Shown piece after piece: positions 1-9,553 of a stretch of 64,000 nt of DNA (position 1 is the first letter of the stretch; each line of letters starts with the position of its first letter). The notes beneath the pieces are model-generated. The model did no database searches. It was not told the DNA's origin and worked only from the letters and a program-made list of their open reading frames with translations. Location: assembly GCA_022574595.1 (NCBI GenBank), contig JACZRS010000006.1, forward strand, positions 103,848 to 167,847, written 5' to 3'. The position numbers were made by a program, and so were the translations under genes. This DNA is from Planctomycetota bacterium. Lineage in GTDB: Bacteria > Planctomycetota > Phycisphaerae > Phycisphaerales > SM1A02.

Positions 1-23
1 TATGGCAATAATCCGGGGAGTTT

Positions 24-2816
24 TCACCAAGTAACCTCCACACTAAAGGAAGCGGACCCATTCTCATCAAGGATCACTTCATAATGTCCATCATCATCAA
101 TTTTGCTTAAATACGAAGGGATATTTGTAATGCTGGTTCCGCTTAAGTTCACAATAAGTTTAGCTCCTGCAGGTCCGGATAGATCAAATTCTCGCAGTAA
201 GTACGATCGGCCGTCCTGTATTACTGCACGTGGTTTTTCCCGAACAGAAACAACCACACCGTCACCCATTACATCATAGTTAAAGGTTGGGTATTTATTT
301 TCATCTAAGCTGTATCCGCGAAAACGCTGTGCGCCCGATTGGTATTCTTCCGGCCAAGGCTTGGGCAACTCATCGCCAACAATAAAGATAGGCCCTTTAG
401 GCGCCAACCAAGCTACACCTTGTTCGGGATTAGTATTAGTTCCGCCTCGCCCTCCCCAAACACCTTGCGCGCTAAGAAACTGCCCATCCCAAGCTACTGC
501 GAGCTTGCAGTTTTGGGCATCAAAGGCACAATGTAATTGCTCGGGAAAACCTACAGCTATCGCTCGTGAACCTACTTCTTCCATAAAAGTACGTAATACG
601 ACTGGTTCATCTGTAACTTCCAACATGAAACTTCCAGGGTCTATCAGTCCATCTGGCAGAGGCAAAAATTCACCTTGTGATAAGTACGCCCAAAGCGCAT
701 TTATCTGCGGGAGCGCGTTGGCATCGTAATACTGGTTATTTCCCGAATAGCCTTCAAAGAAAAATGTTGGCATGCGTGTATTTGAACGAATGAGCTTGGG
801 ATTCATTAGCCACTGCACAAAATACTCGTAGCGCAGACGCTCAGGCATAAACGCCAGATCAGGCCCGGGAAAGTCCGCAGCATCGTGGCCGGCAATTGAA
901 TGACATTGGATGCAGTTAAAACCGCCACTGCCCGCAAGCTTGCGCCCAATTGATGAATCTTCAATACTAACAATTGGATCCGGTGTGAAATGCCCCACAT
1001 CCCCCACATCCCCCACACCTGATGCACTCATAAACCAATCAGGAAAAGAACCTACATTTTCCTTACCAAACTGGGGCATTCGCACACCCATATATGGACG
1101 GGATATTGCTGCATCTTGCAAAATCCTGCGCAGCCAATCAGGATGTAACCTAGCACCCACATCACCTAGATCAGGAGGCAGTCGCCCTTCATCACCTAGA
1201 TCCACTTCACCTTGCACCCTGAAATACTGCGAAGTCGCAGGCTCTGGGCCACCAATTCCCTGGAAGGTATGGCAGGCAAGGCAGTTGAATCGATTCATGG
1301 CAGCTGCTAGTTCATCATGTGGAGCAACATTACTTAATTGTTCGGGTACGGTAAGTAGGTAGATGATGATGTTTTGTTTTTCAAATGATGCAAGTGCAAA
1401 TTCGGGTGCAACACCATTGCTGGTTTCTGCTAGGCAGCCTCCAGGTAGAGGTGTTGCTGCAATCGAATCAATCATCTTTTCAAATGATGGAACACTAAGT
1501 GTTGAAATTATTGCTGAACGGTTCGGCCCTAAGCTATGACAGTTAGCACATCCTTTATTAGCAAATATTTCTCGGCCACGCTTAACACGATTGTTATCTA
1601 TCACAAATGAGGCGTTGATTGAAGCGGTTGCATTTTTTCTGTCATTAGCAATTAAATAAGATGCAATTGCTTTGGATTCCAATTCATTTAATCTAAGCGA
1701 AGGCATCCGCCCACTAGGGCGAATCGAAACCGGATCAGCTAAAAATGTTGCGAGCTGATCTACATTTGTCTTAGCATCAAGTGGCCCTAGAAGCGTATAG
1801 GCTTGAGCAGGCTTCTGTCCAGGTTGATACCCACCTGGAAGCTTTTCGATCGGCTCTAGTGGGCCATGACAAGCAAAGCAACCAACTGAGTGATACATCA
1901 CCATTCCAGTATTTACCAGATCCGAATTTAAAGTAGCCTGTCCCCTTTTAATCGGTCCACCCATTGATACAAGATAGTGTTTTACGTCCTCAATTTCTTG
2001 CTTATCAAGATCGCTGTCATGAAAAAGCTTGGGCATTAGAACCTGGGCTTTTATTTTCTGTGGATCAGCGATCCAATTGCTAATCCACGAGGGCTTTGCT
2101 CTTGCGCCAATATTTCCCAGAATCGGAGCGGGGCTGACATCGAGAGACGATTGCAACTGCGCGTTACCACTTGCATGGCAAGCTACACAGCTGTACTTCT
2201 GCACCAATGAATAACCTCGAACAATTTCACTATTTAGAATCGCTTTGGTTGAAGATGGAAGCGGTAGTGGAACTATTGACCCTTCTGGCTTCCACAATGC
2301 CCGAAATCGTGCTGGTCCCGATGAATCTCTAGAAAACTCAAACGTAAAAGTAATAGGCCTTGCAGGCAAATATTGAATCGATGTAAGAACTACTCGGCTT
2401 TCACTGCCCGCATAATCTGATAACAGAGTTTTTCCATCTCGTGTAATTATCAATGATCCGCCTTGAATCTCAGCACCTATTTCAGCGCGGCGAACTGCAC
2501 CGGAACTAAATGTCACGATCAATTTTGATTTTGTTGGCCCCGATGCGAGCAATGCATCAAGTTGCTGATCTTCTTTAAGAGCAAAATCTGCCTTGAGCAA
2601 ATCGCGTTCTATTGTTACATTTCCAGAGGTTAGGATCGCTTTTACCTCGACTAATTGCGGGCTGGCTAATTGGCTTTCTATCCAACTGGAGTTTCCTTCT
2701 TCAAGCGGTCCGGTGGGTGCACTTCGAAGAATTGCTACTCCTACAACGATTGTGATCGTAAGACCAACAAACATTGCTATCCAAGAAAGAAAAGATGTTC
2801 GCTTTTTAGATTCCAT
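24..2816 (-). CDS. Membrane-anchored pentahaem cytochrome c protein
   Basis: The 930-residue product has one N-terminal membrane segment (about residues 9-31) and then a long exported part with five CxxCH haem-c attachment motifs, at Cys210 (CVACH), Cys313 (CFACH), Cys423 (CANCH), Cys512 (CLACH) and Cys635 (CIQCH). Each is followed by the Met/Pro-rich stretch typical of class I cytochrome c domains (for example the VLMPKLF and RMPSLRL segments). Residues around 605-615 carry a short GDV repeat encoded by three near-identical 9-bp units. The C-terminal 250 residues lack haem motifs and look like a beta-rich domain. Large planctomycete proteins with several cytochrome c domains are common, and their electron partners are mostly unknown. 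It lies 70 bp downstream of a sigma-like gene on the same strand and is probably co-transcribed. Function beyond electron transfer is inference. Confidence 0.85.
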   Translation of the reverse strand: MESKKRTSFLSWIAMFVGLTITIVVGVAILRSAPTGPLEEGNSSWIESQLASPQLVEVKAILTSGNVTIERDLLKADFALKEDQQLDALLASGPTKSKLIVTFSSGAVRRAEIGAEIQGGSLIITRDGKTLLSDYAGSESRVVLTSIQYLPARPITFTFEFSRDSSGPARFRALWKPEGSIVPLPLPSSTKAILNSEIVRGYSLVQKYSCVACHASGNAQLQSSLDVSPAPILGNIGARAKPSWISNWIADPQKIKAQVLMPKLFHDSDLDKQEIEDVKHYLVSMGGPIKRGQATLNSDLVNTGMVMYHSVGCFACHGPLEPIEKLPGGYQPGQKPAQAYTLLGPLDAKTNVDQLATFLADPVSIRPSGRMPSLRLNELESKAIASYLIANDRKNATASINASFVIDNNRVKRGREIFANKGCANCHSLGPNRSAIISTLSVPSFEKMIDSIAATPLPGGCLAETSNGVAPEFALASFEKQNIIIYLLTVPEQLSNVAPHDELAAAMNRFNCLACHTFQGIGGPEPATSQYFRVQGEVDLGDEGRLPPDLGDVGARLHPDWLRRILQDAAISRPYMGVRMPQFGKENVGSFPDWFMSASGVGDVGDVGHFTPDPIVSIEDSSIGRKLAGSGGFNCIQCHSIAGHDAADFPGPDLAFMPERLRYEYFVQWLMNPKLIRSNTRMPTFFFEGYSGNNQYYDANALPQINALWAYLSQGEFLPLPDGLIDPGSFMLEVTDEPVVLRTFMEEVGSRAIAVGFPEQLHCAFDAQNCKLAVAWDGQFLSAQGVWGGRGGTNTNPEQGVAWLAPKGPIFIVGDELPKPWPEEYQSGAQRFRGYSLDENKYPTFNYDVMGDGVVVSVREKPRAVIQDGRSYLLREFDLSGPAGAKLIVNLSGTSITNIPSYLSKIDDDGHYEVILDENGSASFSVEVTW

Positions 2817-2886
2817 TATTAAAAGAAACCTGGACTTTGACCTTGAAGTTATTTCTCAGTTGCTGTAACTCTGTTTGGACACTATG

Positions 2887-3459
2887 TTAAAGCTTGCCAG
2901 AGCTTTTTAACCACCACGAAAGTCCTGCGATGATAGCGGCAAGAATAAAAACCGTCGCGGCGACTCTGTAGAACCATTTCATTCTGCGTTTGCGGCGTTG
3001 ATCAGCTCGATAAAACTCCGGCACTTGGAGCGTCATTGAATAGCTAAGAAGAATTTGTCCAGCCTTGCCGAATTCTGTGCCTAATTTCTCTGTTAGCTCA
3101 GCCGTTGCATGATCTATATGACGCTCAGTAGCGATGGTAGAACAGTCCATGGCCTTGGACATATCCCTTAAGGGGATTTTGTATACATGCGTAAAAACCC
3201 AAGCTTCACGTTGCTGTGGTTCGAGGCTGGCCAGGGCCTGAGCAAGCTTTAAGGGAACTAGCTGGCAAGTAATGGCTCCGGACTTTATTTCACGGCTGCG
3301 CAGCACTGTTAGCCTGTCCATATGCGAATCATCCAGCTTTCGCAGGTCCAGCTGCGCGCTTACTACGGACTTGATAACCTTCACAGCAGCATTGGGATTG
3401 CCGGTTAACAGGGTGGCAAGGCGATAAACCCGCCTTTCGCAGGATTCGCGGTCAAGCAT
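2887..3459 (-). CDS. Sigma-70-like (ECF-type) protein with C-terminal membrane anchor
   Basis: The 190-residue protein resembles an extracytoplasmic-function sigma factor. Residues about 1-55 fit a weak region 2. Residues about 92-135 fit region 4, with the LxxLEPQQREAWVFTHVYKIPLRDMSKAM helix-turn-helix pattern split over its turn. Unusually, residues about 160-185 form a basic-flanked hydrophobic helix (RRKRRMKWFYR, then about 20 apolar residues), so the protein looks tethered to the membrane. Ordinary ECF sigma factors are soluble and end after region 4. It is followed by the pentahaem cytochrome gene, suggesting that it controls or responds to that respiratory component. No separate anti-sigma gene is adjacent. 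Homology to sigma factors is moderately sure and activity as a sigma factor is not shown. Confidence 0.65.
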   Translation of the reverse strand: MLDRESCERRVYRLATLLTGNPNAAVKVIKSVVSAQLDLRKLDDSHMDRLTVLRSREIKSGAITCQLVPLKLAQALASLEPQQREAWVFTHVYKIPLRDMSKAMDCSTIATERHIDHATAELTEKLGTEFGKAGQILLSYSMTLQVPEFYRADQRRKRRMKWFYRVAATVFILAAIIAGLSWWLKSSGKL

Positions 3460-3611
3460 GTACTCAGTGTAGGGCTTTGCCTGTGAGCATGGCCTTTTAA
3501 GGCTATTTTTTGCTTATATGCTGATCAGCCAGCAGTCGGAGCTATAGGTGCAGGCTATGGACTGCCGATACCTTCTCAGGCCCACAATACTCATTACTAG
3601 AGATATTCATA

Positions 3612-5123
3612 ATGCAGATTAGCTTCCGCAATCTTCGATCCTTTATTTTCACTTCATTTGTTCTGCTGACTGTTGCAGCCCAGGCAGTTGCGGACCTGCG
3701 GGATGATGTTTTACTTGCAATCAGAGTTGCAGATTTCCGTGATGCAACTGTGGGGGTTAGTGTTCGTGACGCTGAGTCTGGCTCTGAGCTGGTTTCCATT
3801 AACGCTGATGATCTAATGATCCCAGCTAGCAACCTCAAATTATTTACAACCGGTGCAGCTTTACATGTACTGGGTCCACAATTTGAGTTTAAGACTCAAC
3901 TGCTTTTAGATGGGGATAAGTTGATTGTTGTTAGTGATGGCGATCCTGGCTTTGGTGATCCACAATTACTTAGAATTATGGCGCACGATGGTATTACGGG
4001 GTATGATGTAGAACAGTTTATGGCGATTTGGGTCGATTCTGTGGTTGAAGCAGGGATCAAGGTAATTAGCGAGGTTGTGGTTGATGATCGTGTGTTTGAT
4101 CGAAATTTTATCCACCCGGATTGGCCTAAAGATCAGCTTGAACGACATTACTGTGCACAAGTCTCCGGGCTTAATTTCCATTTAAATGTGTTTTACTTTT
4201 ATCCAAGACTTTCAAATAAGGTGCGCCCAAATATCAACTATTATTTTCCCAAGGCACCCTGGCTTGAAATAATCAATCGTGGGACAACTCGCAGAGGACC
4301 TGATGAGCGTGACTCTGCCTGGGTATCACGCAAGCCTGGCACAAATGATCTTACATTTCATGGCAACGTCAAAGGTACTTACCGTAAGCCTGTACGAGTT
4401 ACTTGTAACAATATGCCTGATTTCTTTGCGCATCTGTTAATGGATCGTTTGCAGAAAGCAGGAGTACAGGTTTCTGCTGCTCGTACCATTATGTCGCATG
4501 AAACTAAAAGCCAGGGCCAACAAATTGGACCTGTTATTTTAACCCCTATTAGTACGGTTATTACCAGGTGTAATCGTGAATCGGTTAATCTATATGCGGA
4601 AGCTTTGCTGAAACGCGTGGGTCATGAAGTGACAAACGAACCGGGGTCGTGGGAGAACGGCACAGCAATCGTTCGCCACACTATACATAACAGACTAGGC
4701 AATCCTAACCTGGCGAAACAAATTCGCATTTCTGATGGTTCTGGTCTTAGCAGGGATAACAGAGTTGCAGCCCAAACAATGACAGCCTGGCTAAACACTT
4801 TCCATCATGATGAAATCGCAGGCGAAATGTTTATTAAGAGTATAGCAATTGCTGGAAGGGAAGGCACCGTAAGAAACCGCTTTCGTAATGAGGAGGATCT
4901 GCACGGTGCTGAAGTTCGCGCAAAGTCTGGCTATATAAACAATGTCAGTTGCCTTAGTGGTTACGTTACTATGCCTGATGGACAGCGCAAATCATTTAGC
5001 ATTCTTGTTAACGGATTGCGCGGCAATGATGCACTTAGCCACGCCAAGAAAATGCAGGAGCGAATTGTTTCTGCGATTGCGTGGAATATGGCTGGTGCTG
5101 TTGTTCAGATACAAAATAACTAG
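3612..5123 (+). CDS. dacB: D-alanyl-D-alanine carboxypeptidase/endopeptidase, PBP4 type (peptidase S13)
   Basis: The product is an exported 503-residue penicillin-binding protein. A signal peptide covers about residues 1-27, ending VAAQAVA. The three active-site motifs of S13 peptidases are present: SxxK as S73-N-L-K76, SxN as S324-V-N326, and KTG as the KSG variant K438-S-G440. Family members trim or cleave peptidoglycan cross-links in the periplasm, which implies that this organism makes peptidoglycan. The gene diverges from the sigma-like gene across a 150-bp intergenic region. It converges on the following FAD/Fe-S gene with only two bases between the stop codons, leaving no room for a separate terminator. 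Length is normal for the family. Confidence 0.9.
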   Translation: MQISFRNLRSFIFTSFVLLTVAAQAVADLRDDVLLAIRVADFRDATVGVSVRDAESGSELVSINADDLMIPASNLKLFTTGAALHVLGPQFEFKTQLLLDGDKLIVVSDGDPGFGDPQLLRIMAHDGITGYDVEQFMAIWVDSVVEAGIKVISEVVVDDRVFDRNFIHPDWPKDQLERHYCAQVSGLNFHLNVFYFYPRLSNKVRPNINYYFPKAPWLEIINRGTTRRGPDERDSAWVSRKPGTNDLTFHGNVKGTYRKPVRVTCNNMPDFFAHLLMDRLQKAGVQVSAARTIMSHETKSQGQQIGPVILTPISTVITRCNRESVNLYAEALLKRVGHEVTNEPGSWENGTAIVRHTIHNRLGNPNLAKQIRISDGSGLSRDNRVAAQTMTAWLNTFHHDEIAGEMFIKSIAIAGREGTVRNRFRNEEDLHGAEVRAKSGYINNVSCLSGYVTMPDGQRKSFSILVNGLRGNDALSHAKKMQERIVSAIAWNMAGAVVQIQNN

Positions 5124-5125
5124 TT

Positions 5126-8068
5126 TTAGATAGCCGACGCAATTAACTCAATTGGATGTAAGGCTATTCGATTGGTTGCATCCTTAATTTGATGCCGGCA
5201 ACTTGTTCCAGGCGCTAAGATGATGGCGTTTTCATTACTGCGCACTGCGGGCATTAGCGATAGCTCGCCAATTTGCATGGACAGATCATAATGTACTTTG
5301 GTATATCCAAACGCACCCGCCATGCCGCAGCAACCTGAATCTAGAACTTGTAAACGATTCCCTACTATGCGTTTCAAGAGATTCGTTGTAGATTCCATGC
5401 CCCATAAAGCTTTTTGATGGCAATGCCCATGTAGTAATACTGAATTATCATTTGCGTTATCACTGAAACTTAATTGATTAGGATGTTCATGCCATTCTGC
5501 TTCCAGGAAATCTTCAATCATGTAAGTTTGATCTGCCAATTTTTTGAGTACGTCTTGGTCGAGCGAAATATCCAAATCCAGCCAATCATCTTTGATGGCT
5601 GAAATGCAGCTTGGTTCGCAGCCCACGATTGCTATTGCGTTTTCTTCCTTAACGCATTGCAAAAGTTTGCTAGCAGTATTGCGGCATACATCCTGAGCTT
5701 GGCGAAGCAATCCCAAACTTATTTGTGCTCGACCGCAACAACCCAGCTTTGGTAAAACAACGCGGTAGCCAAATTTCTCCAGCACGTTTACTGCTGCAAT
5801 ACCAATTTGCGCTTCGCTATATGTAGTAAAACAATCGGGCAACAAAATAACTGTTGGTTGATCTTTACCTTTTGTTTCATTACTTCGCTTATCGAACCAT
5901 CTATAAAGAGATTTACTATTACGAGGCAAACTTCGGCGCGGATCAATTCCCAGTAACCACTTTACAATTGCGGCGGTTGGGGGCGTGCGATTTACAAGAT
6001 CGGCAACAGGCCACATCGCTGAACTTACCTGATTGATCGTTCGCACATTTCCAAACAAGCGCGTGCGCCAAGGAATGTGCTTGTTTGCAGCAAAACCTTG
6101 TGCGGTATATTCCGCTTTCAGCTTGGCAACATCCACATTACTTGGACATTCCGTCTTACAAGCTTTACACGAAAGACAAAGGTCCAAAGTCTTGATTGTT
6201 TGCTCATCGCTCCAATTAGGTGCTTGGCCATCGATCGACAGTTGACCGGTGATGGCTAATCTCAAAGCATTAGCGCGGCCTCTTGTGCTGTGACGCTCAT
6301 CAATTAGCGCTCTATATGAAGGGCACATTGTACTGCCATGCTGTTTGCGGCACATCCCAGCACCGTTACACATTTGCACTGCTGATGAAAAATCTCCCTC
6401 ATTGTCATAACGATAAAACGTCTTAATTTTTGGAACAACAGCAATTTTATCCTTAGGCTTAATTCGCAAAGATTCAGCCATTGATGGACCATCAACGATA
6501 TTACCCGGGTTCATAAGACCGCTTGGATCAAAGATATGTTTGATCGCTTTGAATGCTTTACAAATCTCTGGACCATAAAACTGCTCTAAAAGATGTGATC
6601 GAGCGCGTCCATCTCCATGTTCGCCCGAAAGAGCTCCATCATATCTTTTAACAAGATCGGTAATTTGCGATGCAATATTCTGCATCACTAAAACATCCTT
6701 AGGATCACTAAGGCAAATCAAGGGACGAATGTGCAGGCACCCTACTGAAGCGTGTGCGTAATACGCAGCTTCTGTGCCGTTATCTGCAACTATCTGCTTG
6801 AATTCTCTTATAAATTCAACTAATTTACTGGGATTAACAGCTGCATCTTCGACAAAGGTTAAGGGCTTGCGCTGGCCGGGCATTGCATATAACAACGGTT
6901 CGCCAGCTTTGCGCAGTTTCCAGGCATTTGCCATTATATCTTTATCAATATATGAAACAGAACTTCCGGGGGGATATTGTTTGCACAATGCTTCAAGTTG
7001 CTGCGATATTACTTTCTCGTTTTCCCCAAAATATTCAACATACAATACCGCTTGTGGTTGTTTACCCCCAATCGTTGGTAATAGATCTACATATCGAGAA
7101 TACTCAGTATTGCGCCTCGCCAATTTGATAATTAGCTCATCTATAAGTTCAACTGCTGCTGGGTTTGTCGATAGGATCCCGTTAACTACAGTTAACGCCT
7201 CATCAATACTATTAAACGCAATAATCGCCAAGCCCTTGGCCTTGGGAATATCCACGAGCTTTAGCTTTGCGTTTAGTGTAACTCCGAGCGTTCCTTCTGA
7301 GCCTGTAAACAAGTGCGCTAGATTAACTCGATCAAAGCTGCTGGCTGAGGATTGCTCAAACTGATCGAGCAATAAATCCAGGTTGTAGCCATTAACTCGT
7401 CTTAGTGTCTTTGGATAACGCGCCTTAATTACATCAACGATCGGTTTGATAATCTCAACTACTTGCTTTGTGTATTTAGCTACGACTTCATCTAGTTCGG
7501 ATGCACCCTCACTTAGCGATAACTTAGTACCATCTGCAAGCAACACCTCCAAGCCAACAACATTTTCAACTGTGCGCCCATAAAGAATCGAATACGCGCC
7601 TGCGGAATTGTTCCCGATCATTCCGCCAAGAGTTGCGTGGGTTGATGTCGCAACGTCTGGGCCGAACATTAAACCATGTGAACTAGCGGTAAGATTAAGA
7701 TTATCAAGCACTACACCCGGCTCAACGATCACTGTCTTATTGGCTGGATCGATTGAAATTATCTGCTGACAATACTTTGAGAAATCTATAACTACTGCAC
7801 GGTTGACAGCTTGACCTGCCAGGGAAGTTCCCCCGCCGCGAGGCAGGATCGCCAGCTTTTTCTGCCTGCAGAAATCAACAATTTGCTGCGCTTCATCTAC
7901 TTGCTTAGGTAATACCACACCGATGGGCTCAACCTGATAGATGCTGGCATCGGTAGCCCAGAGCATTCGATCGTGATGCCTAAACCGCACTTCACCTGAT
8001 ATTAAATTCTGCAATTCGTGCGCAACTGGATCTTCTGTTGAAACTACCTCAAGATGCACGTTGGCCAT
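5126..8068 (-). CDS. FAD-binding and 4Fe-4S fusion oxidoreductase (GlcD-GlcF / YdiJ-like 2-hydroxyacid dehydrogenase)
   Basis: This 980-residue fusion starts with a VAO-type FAD domain (PRGGGTSLAGQ pyrophosphate-binding loop near residue 75, then SxHATLGGMIGNNSAG). An FAD-oxidase C-terminal domain follows (GEHGDGRARS). Next comes a ferredoxin-like segment with CNGAGMC...MCPS and CLSCKACKTECP, and finally two cysteine-rich CCG domains (LGCCGRAQ and SGCCGMAG). This architecture occurs in enzymes that oxidise D-2-hydroxyacids such as glycolate, D-lactate or D-2-hydroxyglutarate and pass electrons to the respiratory chain. The exact substrate cannot be read from sequence. The next gene on this strand, encoding a TlpA-type thioredoxin, lies upstream. 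Confidence 0.85.
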   Translation of the reverse strand: MANVHLEVVSTEDPVAHELQNLISGEVRFRHHDRMLWATDASIYQVEPIGVVLPKQVDEAQQIVDFCRQKKLAILPRGGGTSLAGQAVNRAVVIDFSKYCQQIISIDPANKTVIVEPGVVLDNLNLTASSHGLMFGPDVATSTHATLGGMIGNNSAGAYSILYGRTVENVVGLEVLLADGTKLSLSEGASELDEVVAKYTKQVVEIIKPIVDVIKARYPKTLRRVNGYNLDLLLDQFEQSSASSFDRVNLAHLFTGSEGTLGVTLNAKLKLVDIPKAKGLAIIAFNSIDEALTVVNGILSTNPAAVELIDELIIKLARRNTEYSRYVDLLPTIGGKQPQAVLYVEYFGENEKVISQQLEALCKQYPPGSSVSYIDKDIMANAWKLRKAGEPLLYAMPGQRKPLTFVEDAAVNPSKLVEFIREFKQIVADNGTEAAYYAHASVGCLHIRPLICLSDPKDVLVMQNIASQITDLVKRYDGALSGEHGDGRARSHLLEQFYGPEICKAFKAIKHIFDPSGLMNPGNIVDGPSMAESLRIKPKDKIAVVPKIKTFYRYDNEGDFSSAVQMCNGAGMCRKQHGSTMCPSYRALIDERHSTRGRANALRLAITGQLSIDGQAPNWSDEQTIKTLDLCLSCKACKTECPSNVDVAKLKAEYTAQGFAANKHIPWRTRLFGNVRTINQVSSAMWPVADLVNRTPPTAAIVKWLLGIDPRRSLPRNSKSLYRWFDKRSNETKGKDQPTVILLPDCFTTYSEAQIGIAAVNVLEKFGYRVVLPKLGCCGRAQISLGLLRQAQDVCRNTASKLLQCVKEENAIAIVGCEPSCISAIKDDWLDLDISLDQDVLKKLADQTYMIEDFLEAEWHEHPNQLSFSDNANDNSVLLHGHCHQKALWGMESTTNLLKRIVGNRLQVLDSGCCGMAGAFGYTKVHYDLSMQIGELSLMPAVRSNENAIILAPGTSCRHQIKDATNRIALHPIELIASAI

Positions 8069-8089
8069 ACTAGGGTTATATCGAGATAG

Positions 8090-9394
8090 TTAATCTTCGT
8101 CAGCTTCAAGCGCTTTTATGGCTTCAGTTATACCATGCTTCATCATTTGCTCGTAATTGCCGCCGGCTCCTACATGTACTTCATGGACAATGCCATCGGA
8201 TCTGATGATTACCGTAGTTGGAATGCTCGTTACACCATAAGCTGTTGCGGTCTTATCTGTGTAGTCCATGGCGATTGGTAGAGTGAATCCTTGCTTCTTC
8301 CAAAAAGTGGTTGCGGCCTCGAGTTTTTCCTTAGGCGTATCCCCACGCTCCCATACATTTACTGTAAAGATTTTAACTGGAAGCTGTTCATCCTTGGCCC
8401 ACCTACCAACATTATGGAGTAGTGGTAGTGCCTGACGACACGGGACGCACCACGTTGCCCAGAAATCCAGCACAACAACTTGGCCGGCTAATTCTTCCAG
8501 ATTTACTTGCTGCCCCTGCGCTGTTTGCAAGTCAAAAGCAGGAGCGGCCTTGCCTTTTAAGCCACCTGCCGCCATTGCCCCACGGCCAATATCAGCTGGA
8601 TCCATCGGCTCTGGCGCTTGTGGCTGCGGCATCAACATCCCAAGCATATCCACAACTTGCCGATCGCCCTGATTAAATACTAAAGCATCACCCAGAGGCT
8701 CTTGAGGAATCTCATATTTGTAAGTATATGTTGTTACCTTCTTTGTGCCAGGTTGTACAAAATCTCCACCGGTTAACTCATGCACAATTTTTGTAATGAG
8801 TTTTTTCTTGGGATCAATATCCATTATCATTGAAGCAACAGCGCTTGAGAAAGTGATTCGCTGCACGTTTTTCTTATCAACTTTTAGATTTTCAACAGAA
8901 GATGGAAGTAAATCCGGAGTATCTGGGTAAAGCTGCATATACACATCTTTTAATTTAACTTCACCCCAAAATAACCCAATGTGCGGGTAGGGGAGTGACC
9001 GAAAATTCATAAATAGCGTCCAATATGGATTGTCTTCATACTCCTCTGTGTAATATGAATCCTCAGTATCTTTGTGTATGGCTGAAAAAACACCTTTGCT
9101 AAAGTAACAAGTTAAGCCGTCTAATTTAACTACACCTGACCCACTTTTTGTATAAGTAAACTCAGCTTCTTTTTCTTGTACCTGAGATTTTGTTTCACCC
9201 TCTACCACTTGCACTTTGAGCTTAGTCTTTACAATAATGGCTGGCTGCTTGCGGTAAGATGCGAGCAGCTCTTTAAAGGCTTTTTCTGCTGCGGGGTTTA
9301 CAGTAATTTCTGAATCACTTTGCGCAATAGAAGTATTGCCAAGCAGCAAAATCGCTAAGAGGCCTATCAAGCAAATTCTAAAATAATGTGTCAT
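8090..9394 (-). CDS. Exported TlpA/ResA-type thioredoxin with N-terminal lipoprotein-carrier-like domain
   Basis: The protein has a signal peptide, then a roughly 200-residue beta-rich domain reminiscent of LolA/DUF2092 folds, then a redoxin domain with the active-site motif WCVPC (W315 to C319) in a FWATWC context. Such proteins reduce or isomerise extracytoplasmic disulfides, often in cytochrome maturation. I chose the start at 9394 rather than the ATG at 9415. A GGAG ribosome-binding site lies nine bases before 9394 and would fall inside the coding region if 9415 were used. The signal peptide also begins directly at 9394. The neighbour at 9554-10753 is a paralogue with the same domain order, so the pair arose by duplication. 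Confidence 0.85.
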   Translation of the reverse strand: MTHYFRICLIGLLAILLLGNTSIAQSDSEITVNPAAEKAFKELLASYRKQPAIIVKTKLKVQVVEGETKSQVQEKEAEFTYTKSGSGVVKLDGLTCYFSKGVFSAIHKDTEDSYYTEEYEDNPYWTLFMNFRSLPYPHIGLFWGEVKLKDVYMQLYPDTPDLLPSSVENLKVDKKNVQRITFSSAVASMIMDIDPKKKLITKIVHELTGGDFVQPGTKKVTTYTYKYEIPQEPLGDALVFNQGDRQVVDMLGMLMPQPQAPEPMDPADIGRGAMAAGGLKGKAAPAFDLQTAQGQQVNLEELAGQVVVLDFWATWCVPCRQALPLLHNVGRWAKDEQLPVKIFTVNVWERGDTPKEKLEAATTFWKKQGFTLPIAMDYTDKTATAYGVTSIPTTVIIRSDGIVHEVHVGAGGNYEQMMKHGITEAIKALEADED

Positions 9395-9553
9395 GGCTCG
9401 AATCTCCGAAAACACCCAGTTACAATTGATTACGATTATGATATCTCATAAGTTCTGGCCATAGGTATTTGATACTTAAATAATATAAATAAGAGCCAGC
9501 ATTTTAGCCGGCCCCATGGGTAATCGTATGACTATTTCAGTCGTTAACGGCCA

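Noticed and set aside
806-1362. Long frames antisense to the cytochrome gene
   Set aside because: Shadows of the real frame with no family similarity and no ribosome-binding site.
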